Shown one piece after another: positions 1-6,403 of a DNA stretch of 10,040 nt (its first letter is position 1; each line of letters opens with the position of its first letter). The DNA is from CAYIRQ01 sp964365905 (GTDB lineage Bacteria; Patescibacteriota; Gracilibacteria; Peribacterales; Peribacteraceae), in the NCBI GenBank assembly GCA_964365905.1, contig CAYIRQ010000051.1, forward strand, positions 1-10,040, in the 5' to 3' direction. The position numbers and the translations under genes were made by a program. The notes beneath the pieces were generated by a model. It was not told the DNA's origin. It did no database searches and was given only the letters and a program-made list of their open reading frames with translations.

Positions 1-97
1 TCGTTCGCTCAGAGTCATTCGCCTCGCGCCGAACGTGGCTCGAGCCGCGGAGCGGCGAGAACCATGAGCGAGCCCCGCGCATGCGGGGCGAGTCGAA
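1..97. repeat. GC-rich block of nested inverted repeats next to tRNA-Leu
   Basis: No gene is supported here. The stretch is built of inverted repeats. Positions 15-26 (tcattcgcctcg) match the reverse complement of 89-100 in 10 of 12 bases. TCGCTCA at 5-11 is repeated inverted at 65-71. GCCCCGC at 72-78 pairs perfectly with 83-89 over a 4-base loop. GGCTCGAGCC at 38-47 is a palindrome. The block begins immediately 3' of the tRNA CCA end and is cut by the window edge, so its full length is unknown. It could be a palindromic intergenic repeat element or a processing/termination structure for the tRNA transcript; there is no T-run of the classical intrinsic terminator. Confidence 0.5.
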
Positions 98-184
98 TGG
101 TGCCATGGAGAGGACTCGAACCTCCACATCCTTACGGATACACGCCCCTCAAGCGTGCGCGTCTACCAATTCCGCCACCACGGC
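98..184 (-). tRNA. tRNA-Leu (anticodon GAG)
   Basis: The minus strand folds as a class II tRNA of 87 nt with encoded CCA. The acceptor stem GCCGTGG (184-178) pairs with CCATGGC, with one G-U pair, followed by discriminator A and CCA at 100-98. The anticodon stem CACGC/GCGTG (157-153 with 145-141) closes the loop TTGAGGG, so the anticodon is GAG at 150-148, reading CUC and CUU leucine codons. A long variable arm (TATCC-GTAA-GGATG) is typical of tRNA-Leu. The T arm is GGAGG-TTCGAGT-CCTCT, its outermost pair G-U. The 5' end of the gene is duplicated about 77 bp upstream. Confidence 0.95.
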
Positions 185-187
185 ACA
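172..187 (-). repeat. 16-bp direct repeat, copy within tRNA 5' end
   Basis: TGTGCCGTGGTGGCGG on the minus strand covers the first bases of tRNA-Leu plus three upstream bases. The identical 16 bp recur at 249-264, 77 bp away, with a hairpin repeat between the two copies. Confidence 0.85.
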
Positions 188-227
188 GTGAGAAAAGAAA
201 GATCAGGAGCAGGAAGATTGAGCGACA

Positions 228-250
228 GGCCCTGAGCCCGTCGAAGGGCC
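228..250. repeat. Short hairpin repeat of the CTGAGCCcGTCGAAGG type
   Basis: GGCCCT at 228-233 pairs with AGGGCC at 245-250 around an 11-base loop containing gagcccgtcga. The core resembles the small TTCGACNGGCTCAGG intergenic repeat seen scattered in many bacterial genomes; that resemblance is from memory, not a search. It sits between the two copies of the tRNA 5' end, so it may have arrived together with the duplication. Confidence 0.5.
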
Positions 251-264
251 GCCACCACGGCACA
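249..264 (-). repeat. 16-bp direct repeat, upstream copy of tRNA 5' end
   Basis: This is an exact copy of 172-187. It contains the 13 bases that form the tRNA-Leu 5' end and acceptor strand, but the rest of the tRNA does not follow, so it is a fragment and not a second tRNA. An extended -10-like box lies about 22 bp upstream. Confidence 0.85.
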
Positions 265-283
265 TCAAAAGAGAGCGAAGTAG

Positions 284-292
284 AGTGTACCA
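284..292 (-). promoter_or_regulatory. Candidate extended -10 promoter for tRNA-Leu
   Basis: TGG-TACACT on the minus strand fits the extended -10 pattern TGnTATAAT (hexamer 4/6). No good -35 is seen at 16-18 bp. It is about 100 bp from the present tRNA 5' end but only about 22 bp from the upstream 16-bp copy, the distance expected for a tRNA promoter. The rest of 185-309 holds only the repeats described. Confidence 0.35.
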
Positions 293-309
293 GACAAAAA
301 TTCCCACAC

Positions 310-519
310 CTATTCATCGTCATCTTCCTCTTCGTCTGGATGCCGCTCCACCAATGGCCCGTCAACAGAAACTCCCCATGCACACAGTTTCTTCTGCACC
401 TCACGCATACCATCCTCAAACTCCCCGGCTCGTTCATCTTCGACATCTTCTATAGATGAGCATCCGACCGTCTGTAGTGAAGATTCGGAAAGGTTTGGAA
501 AGGTATTCATGGGAAGCAT
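310..519 (-). CDS. Putative small acidic protein of unknown function
   Basis: I do not recognise this protein. From the ATG at 519 it has 69 residues, a charged middle (EDVEDERAGEFEDGMREVQKK) and a strongly acidic end (PDEEEDDDE). The acidic tail uses both GAA/GAG and GAT/GAC codons, which argues for selection on protein and not a simple DNA repeat. It lies just downstream of the Calx-beta gene on the same strand. Start choice is open. A TTG at 540 has AGGTGA four bases upstream, overlapping the TAG of the upstream gene. The ATG at 519 has a -10-like TATATT (530-525) five bases upstream, fitting the leaderless pattern seen elsewhere here. The gene could be a chance ORF. Confidence 0.4.
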   Translation of the reverse strand: MLPMNTFPNLSESSLQTVGCSSIEDVEDERAGEFEDGMREVQKKLCAWGVSVDGPLVERHPDEEEDDDE

Positions 520-548
520 GGGAAAATATAAGGAGATCAATATATCAC

Positions 549-2009
549 CTATTCATAAATTGTCAATACCGCGCTCGAAGGCTCGATGAGCGTAACGCCG
601 CCGGTGGGAGAGCTGAGAGAAAGTCCCACCTTTTCATCGGGATCGGACGGCGTGTCCTTGAGGAGCGGGATCGCGAACGTCTTCTTCGATTCTCCGGGGA
701 GGAAGGTGAGCGTTCCGGAGGTCGCCGTATAGTCCTCCCCTGCTTTCGCCGAACTATCCGACGTTCGATACTGCACGCTCGCCTCACCGACCGTCCCCCC
801 GACGCGATGCACGGTGATCAGGGTTTCCCCATCCCCTTCTCCAGCCTCATAGGAAGAAGCAGAGAACCTGAAATTCCCCGTGCCAAAGGGTCCGATGTCG
901 TCGTCCGCGATCGTGAGCGTGACGGATCCGGGAATTCCAATGACCGCACCGCCGGTGGGAGAAAGGAGTTTGAGCGTCAGGTTTCTGTTGCCCTGAATCC
1001 CCGCGCGGTCCATCAGCGGAATAGTGAACGTCTTCGTGGTTTCGTTTTCCGCAAAATTCAATGTTCCCGTTGCTGCGGTGTAATCCACGCTTGCGCGCGC
1101 GGTTCCGTCTGCTGTTGCATAATTCACGGCCACGGCACGCGTCACTGTCCCTTTGCGCAATACCGTGACGGCCACGCTTCCCCCGTTCTCGGATGCTTCG
1201 TAGGCAGTTGCGGAGAAGACGATGCTGCCACCTGCGGCAGACGAGGAACCGGAAGCAACCGCCGTCGCGGAAGTGGTCTGTGGAGTTGTGCTCCCCGACT
1301 CATCGTCGCTGATCGTGAGCGTCGCGAGTGCCGGCGTCCCGAGCACCGCTCCGCCGGTCGGACTGCTGAGCGCGAGATTCACCGATTCAGGCCCTTCGGA
1401 GAGTTCATCATTGCGGATCGTGAGTGTGAGCTGCCTGCTTGTCTCATTTGCCGCAAAACTCAGGGTTTCCGTCGCCGCAACATAATCCTCTCCGGCCGTC
1501 GCGCTCCCCTGACTTGCCGTAAACTCCACCGTCACGGCTCCTTCGCTGCCGCCGGAACGGATGATGGAAACGGTTGCCTGCCCATCATTTTCCCCCACGG
1601 AAAATCTCCCGAGCGTGAAGCGGAAAGCGCCGGCGACCGAGGTCGAACGCTCCACGGTGCGCTCCTGCGTCGCGCTGTCCGCGCCGCTCGGCGCCACCGA
1701 AGAAATCTCGCGCCGCCGCGCGGCCGTGCTCACCCCTTTGACGTCATCCCGCAGTCTCTTCAGGAGCACCGCGATCTGTCCGCGCGTCACCGCTTCATCG
1801 GGATGGTACGTCCCGTCGTCAAATCCTTTGATGATCCCGAGATCAACAAGCTCTCCGACCGCTTCGTCGTAGTACGCACCCGCCGGGATATCAGAAAAGC
1901 GATCCGACCCCCGGGATCCCGCGAGGATCGCCGTCCCCGAAGCGCCGAGGAGAATACCGAGAGCAAGGGCAAGCGCCGAACTACGAGAAAGAATCTTTCG
2001 AAGTTCCAT
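549..2009 (-). CDS. Exported SLH / triple Calx-beta domain protein
   Basis: A 486-residue exported protein from the ATG at 2009. Residues 1-31 form a signal peptide: a basic start (MELRKILSRS), a hydrophobic core and small residues before the cut. One SLH domain follows at about 37-87 (FSDIPAGAYYDEAVGELVDLG through VTRGQIAVLLKRL), which would bind secondary cell-wall polymer. After a low-complexity linker come three Calx-beta repeats at about 130-236, 261-370 and 379-486. Each has the signatures EDY or VDYTA..GTL.F and a repeated SPTGG turn, and the first two end in the acidic SDDE/ADDD motif. Calx-beta folds bind calcium and are common in adhesins. The protein stops right after the third repeat. 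A GTG at 2030 is an alternative start, but would place seven residues before the natural signal-peptide start. No Shine-Dalgarno or clear -10 precedes either. It is divergent from ribH. Confidence 0.85.
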   Translation of the reverse strand: MELRKILSRSSALALALGILLGASGTAILAGSRGSDRFSDIPAGAYYDEAVGELVDLGIIKGFDDGTYHPDEAVTRGQIAVLLKRLRDDVKGVSTAARRREISSVAPSGADSATQERTVERSTSVAGAFRFTLGRFSVGENDGQATVSIIRSGGSEGAVTVEFTASQGSATAGEDYVAATETLSFAANETSRQLTLTIRNDELSEGPESVNLALSSPTGGAVLGTPALATLTISDDESGSTTPQTTSATAVASGSSSAAGGSIVFSATAYEASENGGSVAVTVLRKGTVTRAVAVNYATADGTARASVDYTAATGTLNFAENETTKTFTIPLMDRAGIQGNRNLTLKLLSPTGGAVIGIPGSVTLTIADDDIGPFGTGNFRFSASSYEAGEGDGETLITVHRVGGTVGEASVQYRTSDSSAKAGEDYTATSGTLTFLPGESKKTFAIPLLKDTPSDPDEKVGLSLSSPTGGVTLIEPSSAVLTIYE

Positions 2010-2085
2010 GGTTTGAGGGGGAACGTGCACCGCTCAGTCTGCGTCGAAGGACGCTCTCTGGCAAGGGCTGGAGAAGAAAATCGTT

Positions 2086-2091
2086 TACAAT
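2086..2091 (+). promoter_or_regulatory. -10 box for ribH, predicted leaderless start
   Basis: TACAAT is followed by exactly 7 nt and then the ATG at 2099, so the expected transcription start coincides with the A of the start codon. No convincing -35 is present at 16-18 bp. Confidence 0.5.
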
Positions 2092-2098
2092 GAGACCC

Positions 2099-2587
2099 AT
2101 GCGCCGGAAATCCGCCCATCCTTCTATTCCCTCAACCTTGCAGCACCCGGAGGCATGTCGCGTTGCCATCGTGCGTTCTTCTTATTATCCGGAACTCCTC
2201 GACTCCATGGAGGAAGGCGCCCGAAGAAAATTTCGCGACGCGGGCATTCCAGATGCACATATCAAAACACAGATCGTTCCCGGATCCTTCGAAATTCCTC
2301 TCGCATGCGCCTCGATCATCGAAAAGAAAAAGGTGCATGGGATTGTGGCACTCGGCGTCATCATCGAAGGCGAGACGCACCATGCAGCTGAAATCGCACG
2401 CGCCTGCACGGATGGACTCATGCAGGTGCAACTGAATAAGAATATTCCCATTGCGCACGGGGTGCTCTTTGTGAAATCTTTGGAACAAGCAATGGAGAGA
2501 GCACGTGAGGATCACAATCGGGGAACGGAGGCTGCGGAAGCGTTGCTGGGGATTCTGGCTGCGCTGGAAATACACGTACAGCCGTAG
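2099..2587 (+). CDS. ribH: 6,7-dimethyl-8-ribityllumazine synthase
   Basis: RibH condenses 5-amino-6-ribitylaminouracil with 3,4-dihydroxy-2-butanone 4-phosphate in the cytoplasm, the penultimate step of riboflavin synthesis. The 162-residue product has the usual family length and motifs: VPGSFEIP at 60-67, the GVIIEGETHH active-site loop at 86-95, and GVLFVKSLEQAMERA at 121-135. His95 aligns with B. subtilis His88 and Arg134 with Arg127. The position that is Arg in the B. subtilis GTVIRG loop reads Glu90 here, and the loop continues HHAAEI instead of THYDYV, so this is a divergent branch. The second partner substrate comes from ribBA downstream, separated by one surface-protein gene. An in-frame ATG at 2090 exists, but it overlaps the -10 box; the ATG at 2099 is preferred as a leaderless start. 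There is no close Shine-Dalgarno. Confidence 0.93.
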   Translation: MRRKSAHPSIPSTLQHPEACRVAIVRSSYYPELLDSMEEGARRKFRDAGIPDAHIKTQIVPGSFEIPLACASIIEKKKVHGIVALGVIIEGETHHAAEIARACTDGLMQVQLNKNIPIAHGVLFVKSLEQAMERAREDHNRGTEAAEALLGILAALEIHVQP

Positions 2588-2624
2588 CAGCATCACACCA
2601 CAAACTAGCATGCACGCATGGCAA

Positions 2625-2654
2625 TTGCATTTTCGTCTAATAACAGCATAGAAT
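2625..2654 (+). promoter_or_regulatory. Candidate promoter for the SLH/beta-domain gene
   Basis: TTGCAT at 2625-2630 and TAGAAT at 2649-2654 are separated by 18 bp. The GTG start at 2665 lies 10 nt after the -10, giving a leader of only about 3 nt. The 2588-2664 gap shows no strong terminator after ribH. Confidence 0.45.
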
Positions 2655-2664
2655 CGCTTCCAAC

Positions 2665-4014
2665 GTGTTTGGGCATTCCTTCAAGCGGCTCGCCGTCCTC
2701 CTCGCACTTGCATTCTCTCTCGCTCCTGCTGCTGCGTTTGCGGGGCCATTTCCCGATGTTCCCGATGAGTACCCGTATGCCACATCCATCGGGGAACTCA
2801 AGGAGCTCAAGATCATGCGGGGGAATCCCGACGGGACAGGAACGCCGGAGAGATTGCTCAATCGCGCAGAGCTTCTCACGCTCCTGTATCGCACGACAGA
2901 CCGCATTCCCCGCTCGGTCTACGGCGACTGTTTCGATGATGTGAAGGAAGGATGGTATGAGGATGTCGTCTGTGATGCGGCACACGAAGGGTTTGTGGGG
3001 GGGTTTCCCGATCACACGTTTAAGGCGGAGCAGTTCGTAACGCGCGTGGAATTCTTCAAGATGCTCCTCAACGTCATGGGCTTCACGGTCCCGGAGCTCT
3101 CACAAGCAGACAAGCTGAGCATCGATTTCCTTGGGAATGTGACGCACAGCGCCTGGTATGCGAAGTATCTGCACCGTGCTCTTTCGCTCAAACTCGTCCC
3201 CGAGGCATACATCGTTGAAAATATGTTCGATCCTTCCCTGCCGGTGACGAGAGGGGAAGCAGCGGAAATGATCGCGCGCGCGATGCGGACGGAAGACATA
3301 TTCTTCCAGGAGGAAATGGAAGAAGAAATGGAGGAAGAGAGTGCAACGGACGAGCAAACGGACGTGAGTGAAGAGGAAGAAGGAGCAACCGGAGCTCCCG
3401 TCGTTCCCTTCCCGATCCACCGCAGTGCGGAGACGGGTGACCGGGGGACATCCACCTTCGTGTTTGATCTTCCCGAAGATGACACGATCCTCATCCATGC
3501 GACACACAAGGCTGGCGCATCCGTTTCCTGCTTCCTCTACCTCCTTGAGGAATCCGGCTTCAGCTACGAGTTCTTCATTGGATATAAAGAGGATAATGCC
3601 TGCCTCATTCGCGCATCGGTTCCCGCCGGCCACTACCAGGTGGAAGTGCGGACCGATGCCCCGGGAGAGATGTTTGCGCTCGACGCGGAACCGACCTCGG
3701 GTGACGGCAATGACGGCTTTGCTCAGGCAGTGACATTGCGTCCCGGTTTCGCCCGTTCCGGAGCGCTGACACCGGATGACTATCAGGATCTCTTCAAATT
3801 CAAAATTCTGAAAGCCGAGACGCGCAGGTTGACGTGCTCCTCGAGCGCAAAGATCGGTTGCAGCATTGCTCCGTGGTCGGATGTGGATCTCTTCGGCGAG
3901 CAGGGTCCCCTGCCGGGCCTCGCCTCCGTCTATCAGCCCGGAACCTACTATCTCTTCGTCACGCGGGCATACCCAGCTTCAGCGTCGCAGGCGTATACGA
4001 TTGATTTGCGGTAG
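2665..4014 (+). CDS. Exported three-SLH surface protein with PPC-like beta domains
   Basis: The 449-residue product is probably a cell-surface protein anchored by SLH domains. Residues 1-26 are a clear signal peptide (FKRLAVLLALAFSLAPAAAFA). Three SLH repeats follow at about 28-81 (FPDVPDEY..NRAELLTLLY), 86-140 (FDDVKEGWYED..VTRVEFFKMLL) and 151-210 (YAKYLHRALSLKL..VTRGEAAEMIARAM). A very acidic linker at 212-240 contains an EEEMEEEMEEE run. Two C-terminal beta domains at about 252-343 and 345-449 resemble bacterial pre-peptidase C-terminal (PPC) domains: VPAGHYQVEVRT and YQPGTYYLFVTRA are the characteristic last strands. Cysteine pairs at 89/103, 289/313 and 391/399 could form disulfides outside the cell. 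The start is a GTG; it is chosen because the signal peptide begins there, and no Shine-Dalgarno is present. No catalytic domain is seen. Its placement between ribH and ribBA gives no obvious functional link. Confidence 0.85.
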   Translation: MFGHSFKRLAVLLALAFSLAPAAAFAGPFPDVPDEYPYATSIGELKELKIMRGNPDGTGTPERLLNRAELLTLLYRTTDRIPRSVYGDCFDDVKEGWYEDVVCDAAHEGFVGGFPDHTFKAEQFVTRVEFFKMLLNVMGFTVPELSQADKLSIDFLGNVTHSAWYAKYLHRALSLKLVPEAYIVENMFDPSLPVTRGEAAEMIARAMRTEDIFFQEEMEEEMEEESATDEQTDVSEEEEGATGAPVVPFPIHRSAETGDRGTSTFVFDLPEDDTILIHATHKAGASVSCFLYLLEESGFSYEFFIGYKEDNACLIRASVPAGHYQVEVRTDAPGEMFALDAEPTSGDGNDGFAQAVTLRPGFARSGALTPDDYQDLFKFKILKAETRRLTCSSSAKIGCSIAPWSDVDLFGEQGPLPGLASVYQPGTYYLFVTRAYPASASQAYTIDLR

Positions 4015-4033
4015 GAGAAGAATAAGAGGCAAC

Positions 4034-4094
4034 AGAAGAGGAGAGGAATGTTTTTGGAGTTTTTCCTCTCATCCTCTCCTTCCTCTCCTCCTCT
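4034..4094. repeat. Purine/pyrimidine inverted repeat before ribBA
   Basis: AGAAGAGGAGAGGAA at 4034-4048 matches the reverse complement of 4080-4094 in 14 of 15 bases. A competing perfect 8-bp stem pairs GAGAGGAA (4041-4048) with TTCCTCTC (4063-4070). The two alternatives share the same left arm. No U-run follows either stem, so a classical intrinsic terminator is not clear, although it may end the upstream transcript. Confidence 0.45.
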
Positions 4095-4102
4095 CCCCCT
4101 TC

Positions 4103-4108
4103 TATGCT
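4103..4108 (+). promoter_or_regulatory. -10-like box for ribBA
   Basis: TATGCT lies 6 nt before the ATG at 4115, again placing the predicted transcription start at or next to the start codon. The upstream pyrimidine tract offers only TTCCTC as a -35 at 17 bp, which is weak. Confidence 0.35.
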
Positions 4109-4114
4109 ACGACC

Positions 4115-5323
4115 ATGTCCCTCTCCCCCATCCCCGCCGCCCTCGACGCTCTCCGCGCCGGCAAATTCGTCATCATCGTGGATGATGAAGACAGGGAAAA
4201 TGAGGGCGATCTCGTGATCGCGGGGGAGGATATCAGCGCGGAGAAAATGGCGTTCCTCATCCGGCAAACCGGAGGGGTCGTGTGCCTGAGTCTCGAGAAT
4301 GCGATCGCCGATCAGCTCGATCTTCCGCCGATGGTGGAGAGAAATACGTCTCATTTCGGAACATCTTTCACCGTCAGTATCGAGGCGCGGGAAGGGGTGA
4401 CAACGGGCATTTCCGCTTCCGACCGCGCAAAAACTGTTCTCACCGCGATGAACCCCGTCGCAACCCCGGAGGATCTTCGGCGCCCGGGCCATGTCTTCCC
4501 GCTGCGCGCCGCAAGCGGCGGCGTCCTCCAGCGAACCGGCCACACGGAAGCGGCCGTCGATCTCGCGAGGCTCGCGGGAAAGCGTCCCGGCGCCGTGATT
4601 TCCGAACTCATGCATGATGATGGCTCCATGATGCGGCTTCCCGCGCTTTTGGAATTTGCGAAAAAGCACGCGATCCCCATCATCTCCATCGCAGATCTCA
4701 TCGCATATCGCCGGGTGCATGAGACATTCGTGCGTCTGGAAGCTGCGAGTGATCTGACGACGGAAACAGGCGTCTGGCGCATGCGCGTGTATCGCGACAC
4801 GCTCGAGGGACGCGAGCACGTTGCGCTCGTGCGCGGCTCAATCAATGCGCTCAAACCCATCCTCATGAGAGCCCATTCCGAGTGCATCACGGGCGACGTC
4901 TTCGGCTCCCTCCACTGCGACTGCGGATCACAGCTCTCTGCCGCGATGAAAAAAATCGCGGAGGAAGGGTGCGGCGTCGTTCTCTACATGCGTCAGGAGG
5001 GCAGAGGCATCGGTCTTGCGAACAAAGTGAAGGCCTACGCTCTGCAAGCCGAGAAAGGGCTCGATACCGTGGAAGCGAATGAAGCGCTCGGGCTCCCCAT
5101 GGATCTCCGGGAATACGGCATCGGCGCGCAGATCCTCAAAGACCTCGGCATCGGCAAAATCCGCCTCCTCACGAATAACCCGAAGAAGGTCGTTGGGCTC
5201 GAGGGCTTCGGCCTCGAAATCATCGAGCGTGTGCCGCTCGAAATCGAAACGCATCATCCTCTCCAGAAGCGATATTTACTCACGAAGAAGGAGAAGCTGG
5301 GGCATGAGCTGCGGCATGTGTAG
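4115..5323 (+). CDS. ribBA: Bifunctional 3,4-DHBP synthase / GTP cyclohydrolase II
   Basis: The protein supplies both precursors of riboflavin: dihydroxybutanone phosphate from ribulose 5-phosphate, and the pyrimidine precursor from GTP. It has 402 residues, the usual length of RibBA. The N-terminal DHBP synthase half (about 1-200) shows the acidic metal-binding DDEDRENEGD loop at 23-32, GISASDRAKTV at 98-108, GHVFPLRA at 125-132 and HTEAAVDLARLAG at 143-155. The GTP cyclohydrolase II half (about 201-402) shows the zinc cysteines Cys257, Cys268 and Cys270 in SECITGDVFGSLHCDCG, RQEGRGIGL at 293-301, REYGIGAQIL at 332-341 and TNNPKKVVGLEGFG at 353-366. Both halves look intact. The start is set by homology and by the -10-like box; upstream in-frame codons overlap the preceding gene. 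No FMN riboswitch is recognisable in the 100-bp leader region. The gene ends 2 bp from the convergent rsbW-like gene. Confidence 0.95.
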   Translation: MSLSPIPAALDALRAGKFVIIVDDEDRENEGDLVIAGEDISAEKMAFLIRQTGGVVCLSLENAIADQLDLPPMVERNTSHFGTSFTVSIEAREGVTTGISASDRAKTVLTAMNPVATPEDLRRPGHVFPLRAASGGVLQRTGHTEAAVDLARLAGKRPGAVISELMHDDGSMMRLPALLEFAKKHAIPIISIADLIAYRRVHETFVRLEAASDLTTETGVWRMRVYRDTLEGREHVALVRGSINALKPILMRAHSECITGDVFGSLHCDCGSQLSAAMKKIAEEGCGVVLYMRQEGRGIGLANKVKAYALQAEKGLDTVEANEALGLPMDLREYGIGAQILKDLGIGKIRLLTNNPKKVVGLEGFGLEIIERVPLEIETHHPLQKRYLLTKKEKLGHELRHV

Positions 5324-5325
5324 CT

Positions 5326-5802
5326 CTATGCGTCTTCTTCAGATGAGGCAGGCATGTGTCCCTTTTGCTTCCACATTTCAACACACCTACCTTGCATACT
5401 AAATCGCACATTAGACATGTAATGCTCCATGAACATGAGTCCGCGCCCGCAAGGACGTTCGAGGAACTCGGGATCCGTGGGATCGGGAACTTCCTCCGGA
5501 TCAAAACCAGGCCCTTCATCTTCGATCCGGATCCGCACCTGTTCCGGATCAATCTCATACTCGATGCGGACATTCTTTGCGGGATCGGAACCATTTCCAT
5601 GCTTGATAGCGTTCGTCAAAGCTTCTTCGACAGCCAAACGAATAGCAAAGAGTTCAGGCTCTGAGAATTCGCAACTTTGTGCCAGCGCAACGATATCGCT
5701 TTGTATGCGCTGACCTTGAACCATATCGCTCTCAATGACAATCGATCGCACATATCTGCCATTCTTTCCGCCCTCCGCGTTTCCTGTGAGCTGCTTAGGC
5801 AT
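5326..5802 (-). CDS. RsbW/SpoIIAB-like anti-sigma ATP-binding protein
   Basis: A 158-residue cytoplasmic protein consisting of one GHKL (HATPase_c_2) domain. The N box EEALTNAIKHGN is at 59-70, the G1 box DEGPGF at 95-100 and the G2 box GRGLMFM at 119-125; these bind ATP and Mg. The family acts as serine kinases that bind a sigma factor, or an anti-sigma-factor antagonist, in partner-switching systems. No sigma factor, STAS antagonist or phosphatase gene is in the window, so the partner is unknown. The N-terminal 17 residues are a polar extension, and the C-terminus ends in an acidic tail. It lies downstream of maf in the same orientation with a 48-bp gap that holds its own promoter candidate. 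No Shine-Dalgarno precedes the ATG. Confidence 0.85.
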   Translation of the reverse strand: MPKQLTGNAEGGKNGRYVRSIVIESDMVQGQRIQSDIVALAQSCEFSEPELFAIRLAVEEALTNAIKHGNGSDPAKNVRIEYEIDPEQVRIRIEDEGPGFDPEEVPDPTDPEFLERPCGRGLMFMEHYMSNVRFSMQGRCVEMWKQKGHMPASSEEDA

Positions 5803-5811
5803 GGCAAGTGC

Positions 5812-5839
5812 ACTGTACGCCTCTTTCCCATGTCGTCAA
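5812..5839 (-). promoter_or_regulatory. Promoter for the RsbW-like gene
   Basis: TTGACG (5839-5834) and TACAGT (5817-5812) on the minus strand are separated by 16 bp, a good sigma70-type pair (5/6 and 4/6). The ATG at 5802 is 9 nt past the -10, so the mRNA leader would be about 2 nt. This is the best -35/-10 pair in the window. Confidence 0.6.
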
Positions 5840-5850
5840 TCGGCCTACAA

Positions 5851-6402
5851 TTAGCTTATAAAGCCACGGAAAAGGGAAACAGGAAACCCAACGACTGTTT
5901 CGAACTCCCCTTCAATCTTCTCGTAGAGCTTCCTCCCCTCCCCTTCCACCTGAAACCCGCCCGAGCGATCGCGGAAGAGACCAGTCCCGATCCACCAATC
6001 AATATCTTCCTTTTTCAAACTCCGAAAGTGAACGGTCGCCGTGGAAATTCCGGTGAGTTTTTGGATTCCTCTCATGAGACAGAGTGCCGAATGAACGGTA
6101 GAAATATTTCCGGAATGAAGTTCCATCATCCGCCGGGCATCTGCTGCATCCCGTGGCTTCTCGAGAAGTTCGCCTGTCGATACGACGACGAGCGTATCGC
6201 AGCCAATGACCCAGCGATCCGGATACCTCTTTGCAACCTCCCCTGCCTTCTCGCACGCAAGGAGAAGCGCCCGTTTCTCCGGATTGCTCTCGGAAACATT
6301 CGTTTCGTCAACTGTGGGAACGATCACTTCGAAGGGAATGCCCAGCCGTTCGAGGATCGCTTTTCGCTGCGGGCTTTGGGATGCGAGGATGAACATGGGC
6401 AT
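5851..6402 (-). CDS. maf: Maf-like nucleotide pyrophosphatase
   Basis: Maf proteins hydrolyse non-canonical or excess nucleoside triphosphates (dTTP, UTP, modified pyrimidines) to monophosphates; some are linked to septum control. The 183-residue product starts with the hallmark ILASQSPQRKAIL at 5-17 (the SxxR signature), followed by VDETN at 31-35, the catalytic-loop CDTLVVV at 68-74, EKPRDAADARRMM at 81-93 and the C-terminal VVGFPVSLF at 170-178. The usual DKAGgY segment reads DRSGGF at 145-150, and the family's SGxxH region reads SGNISTVH, so substrate choice cannot be assigned. The start is well supported: a perfect AGGAGG lies 4 nt upstream, and the ctpA stop is 1 nt away. An ATG at 6396 is a possible alternative with 10-nt spacing. 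It is translationally coupled to ctpA. Confidence 0.9.
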   Translation of the reverse strand: MPMFILASQSPQRKAILERLGIPFEVIVPTVDETNVSESNPEKRALLLACEKAGEVAKRYPDRWVIGCDTLVVVSTGELLEKPRDAADARRMMELHSGNISTVHSALCLMRGIQKLTGISTATVHFRSLKKEDIDWWIGTGLFRDRSGGFQVEGEGRKLYEKIEGEFETVVGFPVSLFRGFIS

Positions 6403-6403
6403 G

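Noticed and set aside
64..459. Open frames on both strands across the tRNA-Leu gene
   Set aside because: A tRNA with full class II fold occupies 98-184; the frames show no domain and are not credible genes.
597..970. DNA direct repeats with CGCCGGTGGGAGA inside the Calx-beta gene
   Set aside because: They encode the conserved SPTGG turn of successive Calx-beta domains, so they are explained by protein repeats and are not a mobile or CRISPR-like element.
456..2093. A 545-codon open frame on the plus strand
   Set aside because: It is antisense to the Calx-beta gene, is Arg/Ser-rich without domains, and overlaps the ribH start region; it is a GC-driven shadow.
4041..4070. Intrinsic terminator after the SLH gene
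   Set aside because: An 8-bp stem is present but the T-rich part is in the loop and not after the stem, so it was listed only as an inverted repeat.
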